Assembly: GCA_903870275.1 (NCBI GenBank) | Contig: CAIQCK010000085.1 | Coordinates: forward strand, 1-56,506 | Direction: 5' to 3' | Origin: an uncultured bacterium | Lineage (GTDB): Bacteria; Verrucomicrobiota; Verrucomicrobiia; CAIQCK01 | Length of the DNA stretch: 56,506 bases | Part shown: positions 23,790 to 33,328 of the stretch, one piece after another | Numbering within the stretch: the stretch's first letter is position 1 | Layout of the letters: every line of letters begins with the position of its first letter | Notes under the pieces: generated by a model | What the model saw: the letters and a program-made list of their open reading frames with translations, nothing else | Database searches by the model: none | Told to the model about the DNA's origin: nothing | Program-made: the position numbers and the translations under genes

Positions 23790-24866
23790 CTAGCGTTGAT
23801 ACGCGTCCCACACCGCTTTTTCCTGCTTGAGGGTCGTCTTCCCCTCACAAATCACAAAGCGGGTTTTGTAGTCGAGCGGCTTGCCCTTTGCGAGCGGGAC
23901 AATCGTCTTCGCGGGGAAGGCCAGCGAAATGCAGGTCGAGCCGTAATAGCGGTAATTGTTCGGATAAAGCGGCGTATCCTTCGACTCGAGCATCATGACG
24001 GTCGTGAAGTCGGGAGTCTCGATTCCGTCGGCCGGGTACTTGCCGTAAAGCGCCATCCAGGCCGCCGTGCCGAGCGTGGCCGGATCGGTCACCCTTTCCG
24101 CCAGCGGCAGATTGTCGCCGCGCCACTTGTCCGGGTTCGGGTGAACGGCACGCATCGAGAACTCCTTCACCTGCGGATTCAAACGGACCGTCATTCCGCC
24201 GTAGCCACCGTAATCCACTTTCTGGCGTCCGGTGATCGCCATGCCGTCAACCAGCGCTTCGAGCCTGACATTGACATCAACCGTGCGGCTCCTGGCTCCC
24301 TGCGTCCCTTCGGTTTTGGAGACGCGAATCGTGACGGTCTCTTTCACCACGTCGGCCGGGTCGTCGTCGTATCGCCAGACGTTGACCGCCTGCAACACGG
24401 CGGAACCGGCGCTGGCTTCCTTTTTGGTGATTTTGACCGGATACGCGCGGATTTTGCAGACGGCCCAGAGATCACCGATCTTGTCGTTCAGGCGAACCTC
24501 GCACCAACTCCACCAGAGACTTCGGTGATGCATATGATCTTTCGGGTAGTCGGCGGTGAGCGGTTCGCCGTGAAAACCGTAGAGCGGATAGATGTAGTCG
24601 CTCCGCTCACCCCCGTACTGGCTTCCGTCGGTGAAGTACGCTCCGTCGTAAGGAGTGTCGCGCTTGGCGAAATGAGGCGCCTTGGCACCGTCCGGGAGCG
24701 GAACCTCCCCAAACCGATAGGTCAAAACCGCCCGGCCATCCTCGGTAATCGTGTAGCTCTGTGTTTTCTTATCAACGGAAAACGCCAGTGGTCCCGACGC
24801 CGCAAAAAGCGGTGTCGAAGCAAAAAACACCAACAGTGCTACCATTCCACGCCTGTGGTTCTTCAT
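23790..24866 (-). CDS. DUF6807 (PmoA-like) secreted protein
   Basis: 358 residues with a signal peptide ending near TPLFAAS (about residue 23). The family hallmark is YIYPLYGFHGEPLTADY followed by DHMHHRSLWWSWCEV; a second conserved block is YYGSTCISLAFP. Members are common in Planctomycetota and Verrucomicrobiota, often next to dehydrogenases and sugar isomerases of carbohydrate metabolism; biochemical activity is not established to my knowledge. Monocistronic as far as spacing shows. Confidence 0.8.
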   Translation of the reverse strand: MKNHRRGMVALLVFFASTPLFAASGPLAFSVDKKTQSYTITEDGRAVLTYRFGEVPLPDGAKAPHFAKRDTPYDGAYFTDGSQYGGERSDYIYPLYGFHGEPLTADYPKDHMHHRSLWWSWCEVRLNDKIGDLWAVCKIRAYPVKITKKEASAGSAVLQAVNVWRYDDDPADVVKETVTIRVSKTEGTQGARSRTVDVNVRLEALVDGMAITGRQKVDYGGYGGMTVRLNPQVKEFSMRAVHPNPDKWRGDNLPLAERVTDPATLGTAAWMALYGKYPADGIETPDFTTVMMLESKDTPLYPNNYRYYGSTCISLAFPAKTIVPLAKGKPLDYKTRFVICEGKTTLKQEKAVWDAYQR

Positions 24867-25129
24867 TTGTCGGTTCTCCTCTCTCGTTTGATTGCGTGAC
24901 CGGCCGTGCTGACCGACCGGACATGCGTGGTCAAAATATCGGGCTGACGCGCGAGTTACAATGTCTTTTAGTGCCAGCCATCGTGTTGATTGACCTATCC
25001 GACCAGCCCATCGGGTCGTGAACAGGCCGCGTGGCTCCTGGCAGGCTGTTGCTGAAATAATTACTCACGACGACGGTTGCAAACCGCCGCTCCTTGGGAT
25101 TCACTGATCGCTCAACTTCGATTCTCGAA

Positions 25130-26791
25130 ATGAAAACATCACTTCTCGTCCTCGCCCTCACCGCTTTCGCGCTGACCTCGCTTGCCGCTGACACGCCGCT
25201 GCCGAAGATGGACCTTGGCGGTGTGTGCGAGGAACACATCATGATTCCCATGCGCGACAGCACTCGCCTGTCGGCTTACGTTTATTTTCCGCCGGGACAG
25301 GGGCCGTGGCCGGTCGTGTTCGAGCAGCGCTATGCCGTCATCACGGGCGCCGGCTCGCGCAAGGAACTTGCGGCGATGGCTTCGCGCGGCTACGTCGCGG
25401 CGCGCGTCAACTTCCGCGGCTCGCAACTCTCCGAAGGTGTCTGGCGCGGCTACCGCGCGCTGGCTTGGGGCGAGTTGCGCGACGGCTATGACCTCTGCGA
25501 ATGGTTCGCCACGCAACCATGGAGCAATGGCAAGGTCGGCACGTTCGGCGGGTCGCAGGCCGGCTTCGCGCAGAACTTCCTCGCTGTCACGCGCCCGCCG
25601 CATCTGGTCTGCCAATACATGACCGACACGGGCCTCAGCCTTTACCACGAGGGCTACCGGCTCGGCGGCGCGACCAAGCCCGAGCGTTTCAAGAAGATGG
25701 ACGCCGTCGCCCGCGGTCCCGCCGACAACCGCGCGCTCATGGCTGAATGGTTCCGCCACCCGACCTGCGATGCCTACTGGCGCGACGAGGATTGCTCCCT
25801 GCACTTCGACCGGATGAACGTTCCCTGTTTCACCATCGGCAGTTGGTATGACTTCATGAGCCAGGGCAGTATCCAGAGCTTCATCGGCCGGCAACATCGC
25901 GGTGGGCCGCAGTCGCGCGGCAAACAACAGCTCGTCATCGGCCCGTGGCTCCATGGCGGACTGCCGAAGTCGAACAAGATCGCCGAGATGGTTTATCCAG
26001 AGAACGCGCAGTTCGATACGCCCTCGCACATGCTCCGGTGGTTCGACCATTATCTCAGAGGCGCGAACAACGGCGTCGAGCAGGAGCCGCCCGTTCGTTA
26101 CTACGTCATGGGCGCCGTGGGCGAACCCGGCGCGCCCGGCAACGTCTGGCGCACGGCCCAGAACTGGCCCGTGCCTTCGCAAGACACCGGTTACTTTTTT
26201 CACGAAGGCGGCAGGCTCGACACCGCGAAGCCGGCCGCAAAGACTTCCGCCACAAGCTATGTGAGCGATCCGTGCCATCCGATGGAGATACCGTTCACCT
26301 CGTTCCCCGGCGCGCGCGATGCACGGAAGTTCGAGGAACAAAAGGAAGTGCGCACCTTCACCACCGGGCCGCTCACCGCGCCTGTCGAATGGACCGGCAA
26401 GGTGCGCGCGGAGCTTTACGTCGCCTCCACGGCGAAAGACACCGATTTCATCGTGCGCGTGACCGATGTCTATCCCGACGGGCGCAGCATTCTCATCGTG
26501 GACTACGTGCGGCGCGCGCGGTATCGCGAAGGCTTCGAGAAGGAAGTGCTGATGCAGCCGGGGAAGATTTACCGCGTCGCGTTTGACGTCGGCTCGCTCA
26601 GCCAGATTTTCAACACGGGCCACCGCATCCGCGTCACCGTGGCGAGCACCGGCGCGCCGTTCTACGAGCCACAACCGCAGACCGGCGAGCCACTGGCCAT
26701 CGAATTTCCCGCCAACGCGGTCACCGCGACCAACACAGTTTTCCACCAATACAGCCACGCCTCCCGCGTGATCGCGCCGGTGGTGAAGTAG
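25130..26791 (+). CDS. CocE/NonD family secreted serine hydrolase
   Basis: 553 residues from ATG 25130, which starts a signal peptide (KTSLLVLALTAFALTSLAA). The S15 peptidase-like alpha/beta hydrolase core has nucleophile Ser142 in GTFGGSQAGF. The C-terminal third is the jelly-roll domain of this family (DTDFIVRVTDVYPDGRS, GHRIRVTVAST). Relatives are acyl esterases, alpha-amino acid ester hydrolases or X-Pro dipeptidyl peptidases. Probably periplasmic. The upstream Met at 25094 would add twelve residues that spoil the signal peptide. Confidence 0.88.
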   Translation: MKTSLLVLALTAFALTSLAADTPLPKMDLGGVCEEHIMIPMRDSTRLSAYVYFPPGQGPWPVVFEQRYAVITGAGSRKELAAMASRGYVAARVNFRGSQLSEGVWRGYRALAWGELRDGYDLCEWFATQPWSNGKVGTFGGSQAGFAQNFLAVTRPPHLVCQYMTDTGLSLYHEGYRLGGATKPERFKKMDAVARGPADNRALMAEWFRHPTCDAYWRDEDCSLHFDRMNVPCFTIGSWYDFMSQGSIQSFIGRQHRGGPQSRGKQQLVIGPWLHGGLPKSNKIAEMVYPENAQFDTPSHMLRWFDHYLRGANNGVEQEPPVRYYVMGAVGEPGAPGNVWRTAQNWPVPSQDTGYFFHEGGRLDTAKPAAKTSATSYVSDPCHPMEIPFTSFPGARDARKFEEQKEVRTFTTGPLTAPVEWTGKVRAELYVASTAKDTDFIVRVTDVYPDGRSILIVDYVRRARYREGFEKEVLMQPGKIYRVAFDVGSLSQIFNTGHRIRVTVASTGAPFYEPQPQTGEPLAIEFPANAVTATNTVFHQYSHASRVIAPVVK

Positions 26792-26906
26792 GAATTGTGC
26801 GGAGGTTGAAGTCGGGCGAGGTGTTTCACACTTGTTCATCCCACAGGCGGGACGTAGGCTGCACGCCGCTGGCTGCGACGATAAAACTTGTTTTGCGAAA
26901 GGCGGT

Positions 26907-28190
26907 ATGACCTCCCAGAAAGATCGCAACATCATCCGGGGTCTGGCAACGCAGTGGATGGAGTTTGCGTCGCTGCCGGTCATGAAGGAACGCAAGCGGC
27001 TGTGGCGCGCCGTTCACGACCTGAAGGCGGAACGGCCGGTCATCCTCTTCGAGACCGACTGGATCGATGGCTACGTCTCCAACGACGAACTGCTTTGCGA
27101 AGACCCGTTCCTGCGCAGCGTCGAGAAATACATGCGGATCAGGCTGCGGCAGGCGGAGGAAGTCGGCGACGACCAGATCCTCGAACCGTATTACCGGCTT
27201 GGATGGAAGATGGCGTTCTCCGACTACGGCGTGCCGGTGGAAATGCGCGCGCCGGCGGGCCAGCAAGGCTCGATTGCCTACAGCTTCAGCTTTCCCATCG
27301 CCGCGCCGGAGGACATCGCGAAGTTGCGCAAGCGCACCATCGCGGTTGACCGCGAAAAAACGCTGCGCCTTCACGCGATTCTCCAGGACGCGATGGGCGA
27401 CATCCTGTCCGTCCGGTGGGGAAACTATGACCCTTTCGTTTCCGAGTTCAACGTGGGCGAATACGACGATCTCGGCTTCAACGGAAATTTTTTCTTCGGC
27501 CTGACGTGGCAGCTTTACCGGTTCATCGGCAACGACCGGCTGCCCTACTGGCTCTATGACACGCCCGAGGCGGTCCACAAGCTGATGGCGTATATGCTCG
27601 AGGACCGGCTCGCGCTGTTTGAGTTCTTCGAGAAGCAAGGTCTGCTGGACTTTAACACCGACAGCCAGATGGCTGGCCCGCGCAGCTACGGTTACGTCTC
27701 GACCCTGCCGCCGGCGGACACACAGCGGCCGGCCGCGCTGAAGGACTTGTGGGGGTGGGCGGAATCGCAGGAGTTCGAGATGATCTCGCCGGCGATGTAT
27801 GGCGAGTTCGTCCTGCCTTATCTCGCGAAGCTCGCGCAGAAGTTCGGCCTCATTTACTACGGCTGCTGCGAGCGCGTGGACGACCGCCTCGAGTTGATCA
27901 TGGAAGCGATCCCGAATCTGCGCTCCGTGTCCGTCTCCGGTTGGTCAAACTTCGCCCGGACCGCGGAGCTGTTGGGAAAGAAGTATGTCTTCTCGCGCAA
28001 GCCGACGCCCGCGTCCATCAGCGGCCCCAATCCCGACTGGGACTGTTTGGAGAAAGACATGAAGGCCACCCGCGCTGCCGCCCGCGACTGCAATCTGGAG
28101 ATCCTTTTCCGCGATGTTTACACCATCAACGGCGACCGCGCGCGGCTCAGGAAATGGGTCGAGATGACCAAGGCGGTTTTTCAGATGTAG
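26907..28190 (+). CDS. Uroporphyrinogen decarboxylase-like (URO-D superfamily) protein
   Basis: 427 residues from ATG 26907, preceded by AAAGGCGG. The TIM-barrel URO-D/methyltransferase pattern is visible in the ordered helices, in GLLDFNTDSQMAGPRSYGY, and in LIYYGCCERVDDRL, where the C(C)E motif is like the zinc site of corrinoid-dependent methyltransferases. There is no signal peptide. It is not a haem enzyme by context; such URO-D-like proteins in catabolic islands have no assigned substrate. Confidence 0.72.
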   Translation: MTSQKDRNIIRGLATQWMEFASLPVMKERKRLWRAVHDLKAERPVILFETDWIDGYVSNDELLCEDPFLRSVEKYMRIRLRQAEEVGDDQILEPYYRLGWKMAFSDYGVPVEMRAPAGQQGSIAYSFSFPIAAPEDIAKLRKRTIAVDREKTLRLHAILQDAMGDILSVRWGNYDPFVSEFNVGEYDDLGFNGNFFFGLTWQLYRFIGNDRLPYWLYDTPEAVHKLMAYMLEDRLALFEFFEKQGLLDFNTDSQMAGPRSYGYVSTLPPADTQRPAALKDLWGWAESQEFEMISPAMYGEFVLPYLAKLAQKFGLIYYGCCERVDDRLELIMEAIPNLRSVSVSGWSNFARTAELLGKKYVFSRKPTPASISGPNPDWDCLEKDMKATRAAARDCNLEILFRDVYTINGDRARLRKWVEMTKAVFQM

Positions 28191-28290
28191 CGTGGCCGCG
28201 ACCTGTCGCACGGCCAGCGTACGCAAGACTTCATGAGTGACGGCGGACACGAGATGGTGTTTGATTCCGTGCCAGACAGCTTCGCGAATA

Positions 28291-28409
28291 TGAAGACCAT
28301 TCTCCAGGCATCCCTCATCCTCACCGTTGCGGCGCGCGCGGCTGCGCCGGATTCCCGCCGCAAACTCCGGCGCGATCCCGAAGCCTGCAATCCCGGCGAC
28401 GTTCGGTGA
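28291..28409 (+). pseudogene. Decayed 5' end of a third GH10-like gene
   Basis: An ATG with a short signal-like start (MKTILQASLI) shifts frame near 28320 and then encodes AAAPDSRRKLRRDPE before a TGA at 28407. Bases 28338-28355 are identical to 32018-32035 in the first GH10 gene, and 28359-28378 match the second GH10 gene at 19 of 20 bases. The rest of the gene is missing. This is a remnant of the paralogous family next door. Confidence 0.65.
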
Positions 28410-28412
28410 TGG

Positions 28413-29714
28413 ATGAGTAACGTTTTGGAAACCGTGCAAATGAGCCGCCGGTTTTTCGTCGCGCAAATGGCCATCGTCGCTGCGGCGTGGTTCGATCCGC
28501 ATGCCGGCGGCTGCGCGGAGGAGGCTTTGCCACAGGCGGCTTACATCTGGCAGCGCGCCTGGACGGAACCGTTGCGCACAGCGCTGGCTGAACACGCCAC
28601 GAATTTCTCCGCTTTGGTTGTGTTGAACGCCGAAGTTGTCTGGCGGCAACAACGGCCGGAGGTCGTGCGGGTGGCGCTGGATTGGCCGGCACTGCGAGCG
28701 TGCGGCATGCCGGTGGGACTGGCGTTGCGCATCGGGAGCTTCAGCGGACCGTTTGCTGCCGACGATTCGCGGACGGCGTGGCTCGGCGATCTCGCAGCCG
28801 GGTTGCTGGCCAGGGCGCTAGCGGGTTCGGTGCCGGTTGCGGAATTGCAGCTCGATTTTGATTGCGCCGAATCGAAGCTCGACGGCTACCGTGTGTGGGT
28901 CGAGGCGATCCGCCGTCGAATCGCGCCGACGCCGCTGACGATCACCGCGCTGCCGGCGTGGCTAAAACACGCCGCCTTCAAGCCGCTGGTCTCGGCGTCG
29001 GACGGTTTCGTGTTGCAGGTGCATTCGCTCGACAAACCTCAACGGGCCGGCGCGCCGTTTGCGCTGTGCGATCCCACGGCGGCGCGGCAGGCGGTCGAGC
29101 GCGCGGCAACTTTCGGCGTGCCGTTTCGCGTGGCGCTGCCGACGTATGGATACACGGTGGCTTTCGACCGCGACGGACGTTTCACCGGCTTGTCGGCGGA
29201 AGGCCCGGCGAAGGACTGGCCCGAAGGCGTTCAACTCCGCGAGGTGCGGGCCGATCCCGCGACCATGGCGGCGCTGGTCGCGGCATGGACCGCCACTCGT
29301 TCGCCAACGCTGCGCGGCGTGATTTGGTATCGCTTGCCGGCGACCGGCGACCGGTTGAACTGGCGCTGGCCGACCCTGGCGGCGGTGATGGCCGGCAGAA
29401 CGCCGCGGCACGACCTGCGAGTCGAGGCGCGCCATCCGTCGCCGGGGTTGGTGGAGGTGGATTTGGCCAACGCAGGCGATGGCGATTATGCGGAGGCCGT
29501 TGAAGTCGCCGTCCGCTGGCAGCACGCGCGGTTGGTGGCGTGCGACGGGCTTCGCGGCTTCGAACCCGATGACACCGAAAACGGCGTCGTGAAGTTTTCA
29601 CGGGCCTCCTGTCGTCTCGGGCCGGGTGAGCGCCAGACGGTTGGCTGGTTGCGGCTGGACAAAGAAGCCGCGGTGCGCTGTGAATTGAAGGAACACCATG
29701 AGCCTGAACGCTAA
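28413..29714 (+). CDS. DUF3142 family protein
   Basis: 433 residues. A Tat-like or Sec leader is possible around SRRFFVAQMAIVAAAWF (residues 11-27). DUF3142 features are the early YIWQRAWTEPL, ELQLDFDCAESKLDGY near 150 and VALPTYGY near 240; the fold is probably a TIM barrel. Function is not known; relatives occur next to a TPR/tetratrico-like lipoprotein gene, as here. It overlaps the next gene by 17 bases. Confidence 0.75.
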   Translation: MSNVLETVQMSRRFFVAQMAIVAAAWFDPHAGGCAEEALPQAAYIWQRAWTEPLRTALAEHATNFSALVVLNAEVVWRQQRPEVVRVALDWPALRACGMPVGLALRIGSFSGPFAADDSRTAWLGDLAAGLLARALAGSVPVAELQLDFDCAESKLDGYRVWVEAIRRRIAPTPLTITALPAWLKHAAFKPLVSASDGFVLQVHSLDKPQRAGAPFALCDPTAARQAVERAATFGVPFRVALPTYGYTVAFDRDGRFTGLSAEGPAKDWPEGVQLREVRADPATMAALVAAWTATRSPTLRGVIWYRLPATGDRLNWRWPTLAAVMAGRTPRHDLRVEARHPSPGLVEVDLANAGDGDYAEAVEVAVRWQHARLVACDGLRGFEPDDTENGVVKFSRASCRLGPGERQTVGWLRLDKEAAVRCELKEHHEPER

Positions 29715-31941
29715 GCTCGCGGGCGCCGTGATCGCGGTGTGGATGGCAGCCGCCACCGCTCCCGGCTGCGGGCCATTCTTTCCAAATATGTTCCTCAAGG
29801 ACGACTCGGCCGTGCTCGAAGCGCCGGTCGCGTGGTTCGGCGGCGAGATCAAGCGGATGAAACTCACTCCGCCGGTTGAGCGCCGCGTGACTTCCGGGAA
29901 AGGTTTCACCAGCGAGGCCGCCGACGCGGACATCGCCGAACTGCAAGCTGCGCTCGACAAGGCGGGAGTCAAGCCGGCCGCGCGCCAAGCCATCGTGGAC
30001 GCTCACCGCGTGGAGCGGCAGAAACTGCGGGTGCTTGCCGATTACAACGAGCAGGTGCGCGAAGCCAGGCGCACGACGGATGGCGGGGCGCCGCCGCCCA
30101 ACCTGGCGGTGGCTCCGACGAATCGCAGTGTTGAGTACGAGTTGCCACCTAAACTGCCGCCGGCCCCGACGAGTCGTATTGTGGTGACGACCGGATTACC
30201 GGGGGAATTTGCGGATTATTTTCGCGGGGCGATTGCGTGGCAAACTGGCAACGAAGCCGCCGCCATCGCGTCGTGGTGCGCGTTGCTGGAGCGGCCCGCG
30301 GATGAGCGCCATTTCCGTTCGGTCTGGGCGGCATTCATGCTCGGCAAAGCGCATTTGAAACGCGAGCCGCAGAAGGCGGTCGGGTATTTTCAACAAACGC
30401 GCCGGCTGGCACGCGAGGGTTTTGCCGACAGCATCGGTCTGGCGGCGTCGAGTCTCGGCTGGGAGGCGAAGGCTCATTTCCAACAGAAACATTGGGTGCC
30501 GGCGATGGAGTTGTATCTCGATCAAGCCGCCAGCGGCGATGACTCGGCGATCGAGTCGCTGATCTGGGTGGCGGCGGCGGCGTTCAGGGAGGACGCCGGG
30601 ACGCTCGCGATGCTGGCCGCGCATCCGAAAGCGCGCCGCGTGATGACAGCTTATCTGCTCGCCGACCGTTGGGCGTGGATGGATTGGCAAGGGCACATGA
30701 CGGAACGCGCGAAGGACGCTTCGAAATGGCTGGCGGCCGTCGAAACCGCCGGAGTCCGCGACGTCGAATCTGCCGAGCAACTGGCGCTGGCCGCTTATCG
30801 CGCCGGACAGATGCAAACCGCCCGGCGGTGGATTCAGCGCGCGGCGGTCACACCGGCCATCCAATGGTTGCAGGCCAAGCTGCTGTTGCGCGACGGCAAG
30901 GTGGACGCCGCCGCCGCGCAAATGGAACAACTCATAAAACTATTCCCGATCCAGCCGCCGACCACCAACGTTTCTGTTGCACTGAGCTTCGGAGACAATC
31001 TTTTCGTTCCATCCGATGTCGGCGATGTCCCGACGCCGCGACAAATGCTCGGCGAACTCGGCGCGTTGCGGCTGGCGCGACGCGAATACGTGATGGCCCT
31101 CGACGCACTGATGCGGTCGGGCTCCTGGACGGATGCCGCCTATGTCGCCGAACGCGTGCTCAGCGCCGACGAACTCAAAGCCTACGTGGACCGTTGCTGG
31201 CCGGCTGTGCCGCGCCTCCCGGTCAAGGAGGGCGACAACAGGAACGACGAGTTTTATCGGTCCCTGGCAGGCGATCCGCCGCCCGGCCAGTTGAACGAGA
31301 ACATCCGCTGGCTGCTCGCGCGACGGTTGGCGCGGCAGAATCGTTTCGACGAAGCGCGCCCCTACTACCCGGCGAAGTGGCAGCCGCAGTTCAACGAACT
31401 GGTTCGCTCACTTGCAACTGGCAACAACGCCGCGCTGGCCGCCATCCAACGCGCCACCGCGTTCTGGGCCGCCGCCTGCCTGACCCGCACCAACGGCATG
31501 GATCTGGTTGGCACCGAGGCGGAGCCGGATTGGGCCGTGCACGAAGGCGACTTTGAGGATGGCCCGACCGTCGCCGTGCGCGCTTCCTTCAAAGGCAACC
31601 TGGCGCCGAGCGCGGATGAGATTCGCCGTACTCAAAGAAAAGAAGCCACTCCGGAGAAGCGATTCCACTACCGCTATGTGGCGGCGTCGCTCGCCATGAA
31701 AGCCGCGTCGTTGATGCCCGACAATGCCGACGAGACGGCCAATGTACTTTGGACCGCCGGCGTATGGTTGAAGGGCCGCGATCCGAAGGCGGCCGAAGTC
31801 TTTTATCACGCGCTGGTCCGCCGCTGTCCGAAGACTGCGCTCGGAGCGGAGGCCGATCGCCAGCGGTGGTTTCCCGAGCGCGACGCGAACGGCCGCCCGT
31901 TGCCGAAACTGAAACGCGACCAGCCGCCTGCTCCGCCGTAG
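29698..31941 (+). CDS. Large exported TPR-like repeat protein (partner of DUF3142)
   Basis: 747 residues. The leader ends in PGCGPFFPN; the Cys at about residue 24 may be lipidated, though the box is weak. The body is alpha-helical repeat sequence resembling degenerate TPRs (EAAAIASWCALLERP, KAVGYFQQTRRLAREGF, YHALVRRCPKTALG). No catalytic motif is seen. The 17-base overlap with DUF3142 implies coupled translation and a shared task at the cell envelope. I do not recognise a specific function. Confidence 0.7.
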   Translation: MSLNAKLAGAVIAVWMAAATAPGCGPFFPNMFLKDDSAVLEAPVAWFGGEIKRMKLTPPVERRVTSGKGFTSEAADADIAELQAALDKAGVKPAARQAIVDAHRVERQKLRVLADYNEQVREARRTTDGGAPPPNLAVAPTNRSVEYELPPKLPPAPTSRIVVTTGLPGEFADYFRGAIAWQTGNEAAAIASWCALLERPADERHFRSVWAAFMLGKAHLKREPQKAVGYFQQTRRLAREGFADSIGLAASSLGWEAKAHFQQKHWVPAMELYLDQAASGDDSAIESLIWVAAAAFREDAGTLAMLAAHPKARRVMTAYLLADRWAWMDWQGHMTERAKDASKWLAAVETAGVRDVESAEQLALAAYRAGQMQTARRWIQRAAVTPAIQWLQAKLLLRDGKVDAAAAQMEQLIKLFPIQPPTTNVSVALSFGDNLFVPSDVGDVPTPRQMLGELGALRLARREYVMALDALMRSGSWTDAAYVAERVLSADELKAYVDRCWPAVPRLPVKEGDNRNDEFYRSLAGDPPPGQLNENIRWLLARRLARQNRFDEARPYYPAKWQPQFNELVRSLATGNNAALAAIQRATAFWAAACLTRTNGMDLVGTEAEPDWAVHEGDFEDGPTVAVRASFKGNLAPSADEIRRTQRKEATPEKRFHYRYVAASLAMKAASLMPDNADETANVLWTAGVWLKGRDPKAAEVFYHALVRRCPKTALGAEADRQRWFPERDANGRPLPKLKRDQPPAPP

Positions 31942-31963
31942 AACGCAAAGAAAAACCGCGTCC

Positions 31964-33298
31964 ATGAGCACCCTCCAACTCCTACTCACGGCAAGCCTGC
32001 TCGCGACGCCGGCGCAGGCGGCTGCGCCGGATTCCTACCGCACACTCTGGAGCGATCCGGCGGTGGCCGGGCGCATCGAGCGCAATATCGAAACCTATCG
32101 CAAGGGCGACGCGACCCTCGAAGTCATCGGCAAGGACGGCAAGCCGATGAGCGGCGCGAAGATCGAGCTGCGCCAGACGGGACATGAGTTCCTGTTTGGC
32201 TGCAACGCGTTCGTGCTCGACCAACTGCCCTCGCCGGAGATGAACGCGAAGTATGAGCGGGCGTTCGCCAACCTCTTCAACTTCGCCACCGCGCCGTTCT
32301 ACTGGCGCGACTTGGAGCCGGAACAGGGCAAGCCGCGGTTTGCGGAAGACTCGCCGCGCGTTTGGCGCCGGCCACCGCCGGACCGGTTGGTTCAGTGGTG
32401 CAAAGCGCACCACATCACACCCAAAGGCCACGCGCTGATGTACGTGAAGAACATGTTCATGCCCGACTGGACCCGCCGCGACGATGCCGTGGCGTTCCAG
32501 CAGCAGGGCGCAAAACACATGGCAGAGATCGCCCGTCGCTACGGGCGCGACATTCCCGTCTGGGATGTGGTCAACGAGGAGATTCCACGACGGCGTCATC
32601 TCAACGAATGGCACGCCGTGCCGGACAATTTTCTCGCGTGGTGTTTCAGGGAAGCGGGCCGGCTGTTCCCGAAAAGCACGCGGCTCTTGATCAACGACGG
32701 CACCGTCGAGGCCCACGACACGACGGACGAATACGAGGCGATGGTGAAAGGCTTGTTGGCGCAGGGCGTGCGCGTCGAGGGCATTGGCATCCAGTTCCAC
32801 GCCTACAACCGCAGCGCGATGCTGGCGGGCAAATCCCTGCCACCAACGAAGCTCCTGGCCGTTTACGAGCAACTCGGCCGGCTCGGCCTGCCGCTCTACA
32901 TCACCGAGATCACCATCCCCGGCACGGGCGATGACGGGCCGGCGTTGCAGGCCGATGTCGTGGCGAACCTCTACCGGCTCTGGTTCAGCACGCCGATGAT
33001 GGCGGGCGTGACGTGGTGGAACCTCGGCGACGGCACCGCTTTCGAAAACGAGAACAAGGTGCTCGGCGGTTTGCTCGATAAGGAGATGAATCCGAAACCC
33101 GCTTATCAGGCGTTGGACCGTCTGATCAATCACGACTGGAAGACCAACCTGATGCTGGACACCGACGCCAACGGCAAGGCAAGCTTTCGCGGGTTCTTTG
33201 GCGACTACACGGCCATCGCCGAAGCCGGCGGCAAAACCGTGAAGAAGACCCTTCGTTTGAACAAAGGCACTGCGAACAAGTGGATGATCGAATTCTGA
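31964..33298 (+). CDS. GH10 endo-1,4-beta-xylanase-like glycosidase (paralogue a)
   Basis: 444 residues with a signal peptide ending at AQAAAP. A small N-terminal beta-sandwich-like part (KDGKPMSGAKIELRQTGHEFLFGC) precedes the GH10 barrel. The acid/base is Glu205 in WDVVNEE and the nucleophile is Glu315 in YITEITIPG. MAGVTWWNLGDGTAF near 350 matches the GH10 C-terminal strands. A short beta domain ends the protein (GKASFRGFFGDYTAIAE). Likely a periplasmic xylanase or related beta-glycanase. Paralogous to 34371-35744. Confidence 0.88.
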   Translation: MSTLQLLLTASLLATPAQAAAPDSYRTLWSDPAVAGRIERNIETYRKGDATLEVIGKDGKPMSGAKIELRQTGHEFLFGCNAFVLDQLPSPEMNAKYERAFANLFNFATAPFYWRDLEPEQGKPRFAEDSPRVWRRPPPDRLVQWCKAHHITPKGHALMYVKNMFMPDWTRRDDAVAFQQQGAKHMAEIARRYGRDIPVWDVVNEEIPRRRHLNEWHAVPDNFLAWCFREAGRLFPKSTRLLINDGTVEAHDTTDEYEAMVKGLLAQGVRVEGIGIQFHAYNRSAMLAGKSLPPTKLLAVYEQLGRLGLPLYITEITIPGTGDDGPALQADVVANLYRLWFSTPMMAGVTWWNLGDGTAFENENKVLGGLLDKEMNPKPAYQALDRLINHDWKTNLMLDTDANGKASFRGFFGDYTAIAEAGGKTVKKTLRLNKGTANKWMIEF

Positions 33299-33328
33299 GC
33301 GATTTCAACCAGCGGAAGGCTTCCTGAC

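Noticed and set aside
24867..25129. Possible divergent regulatory region with an operator
   Set aside because: I looked for paired half-sites or a clear promoter and found none I could support.
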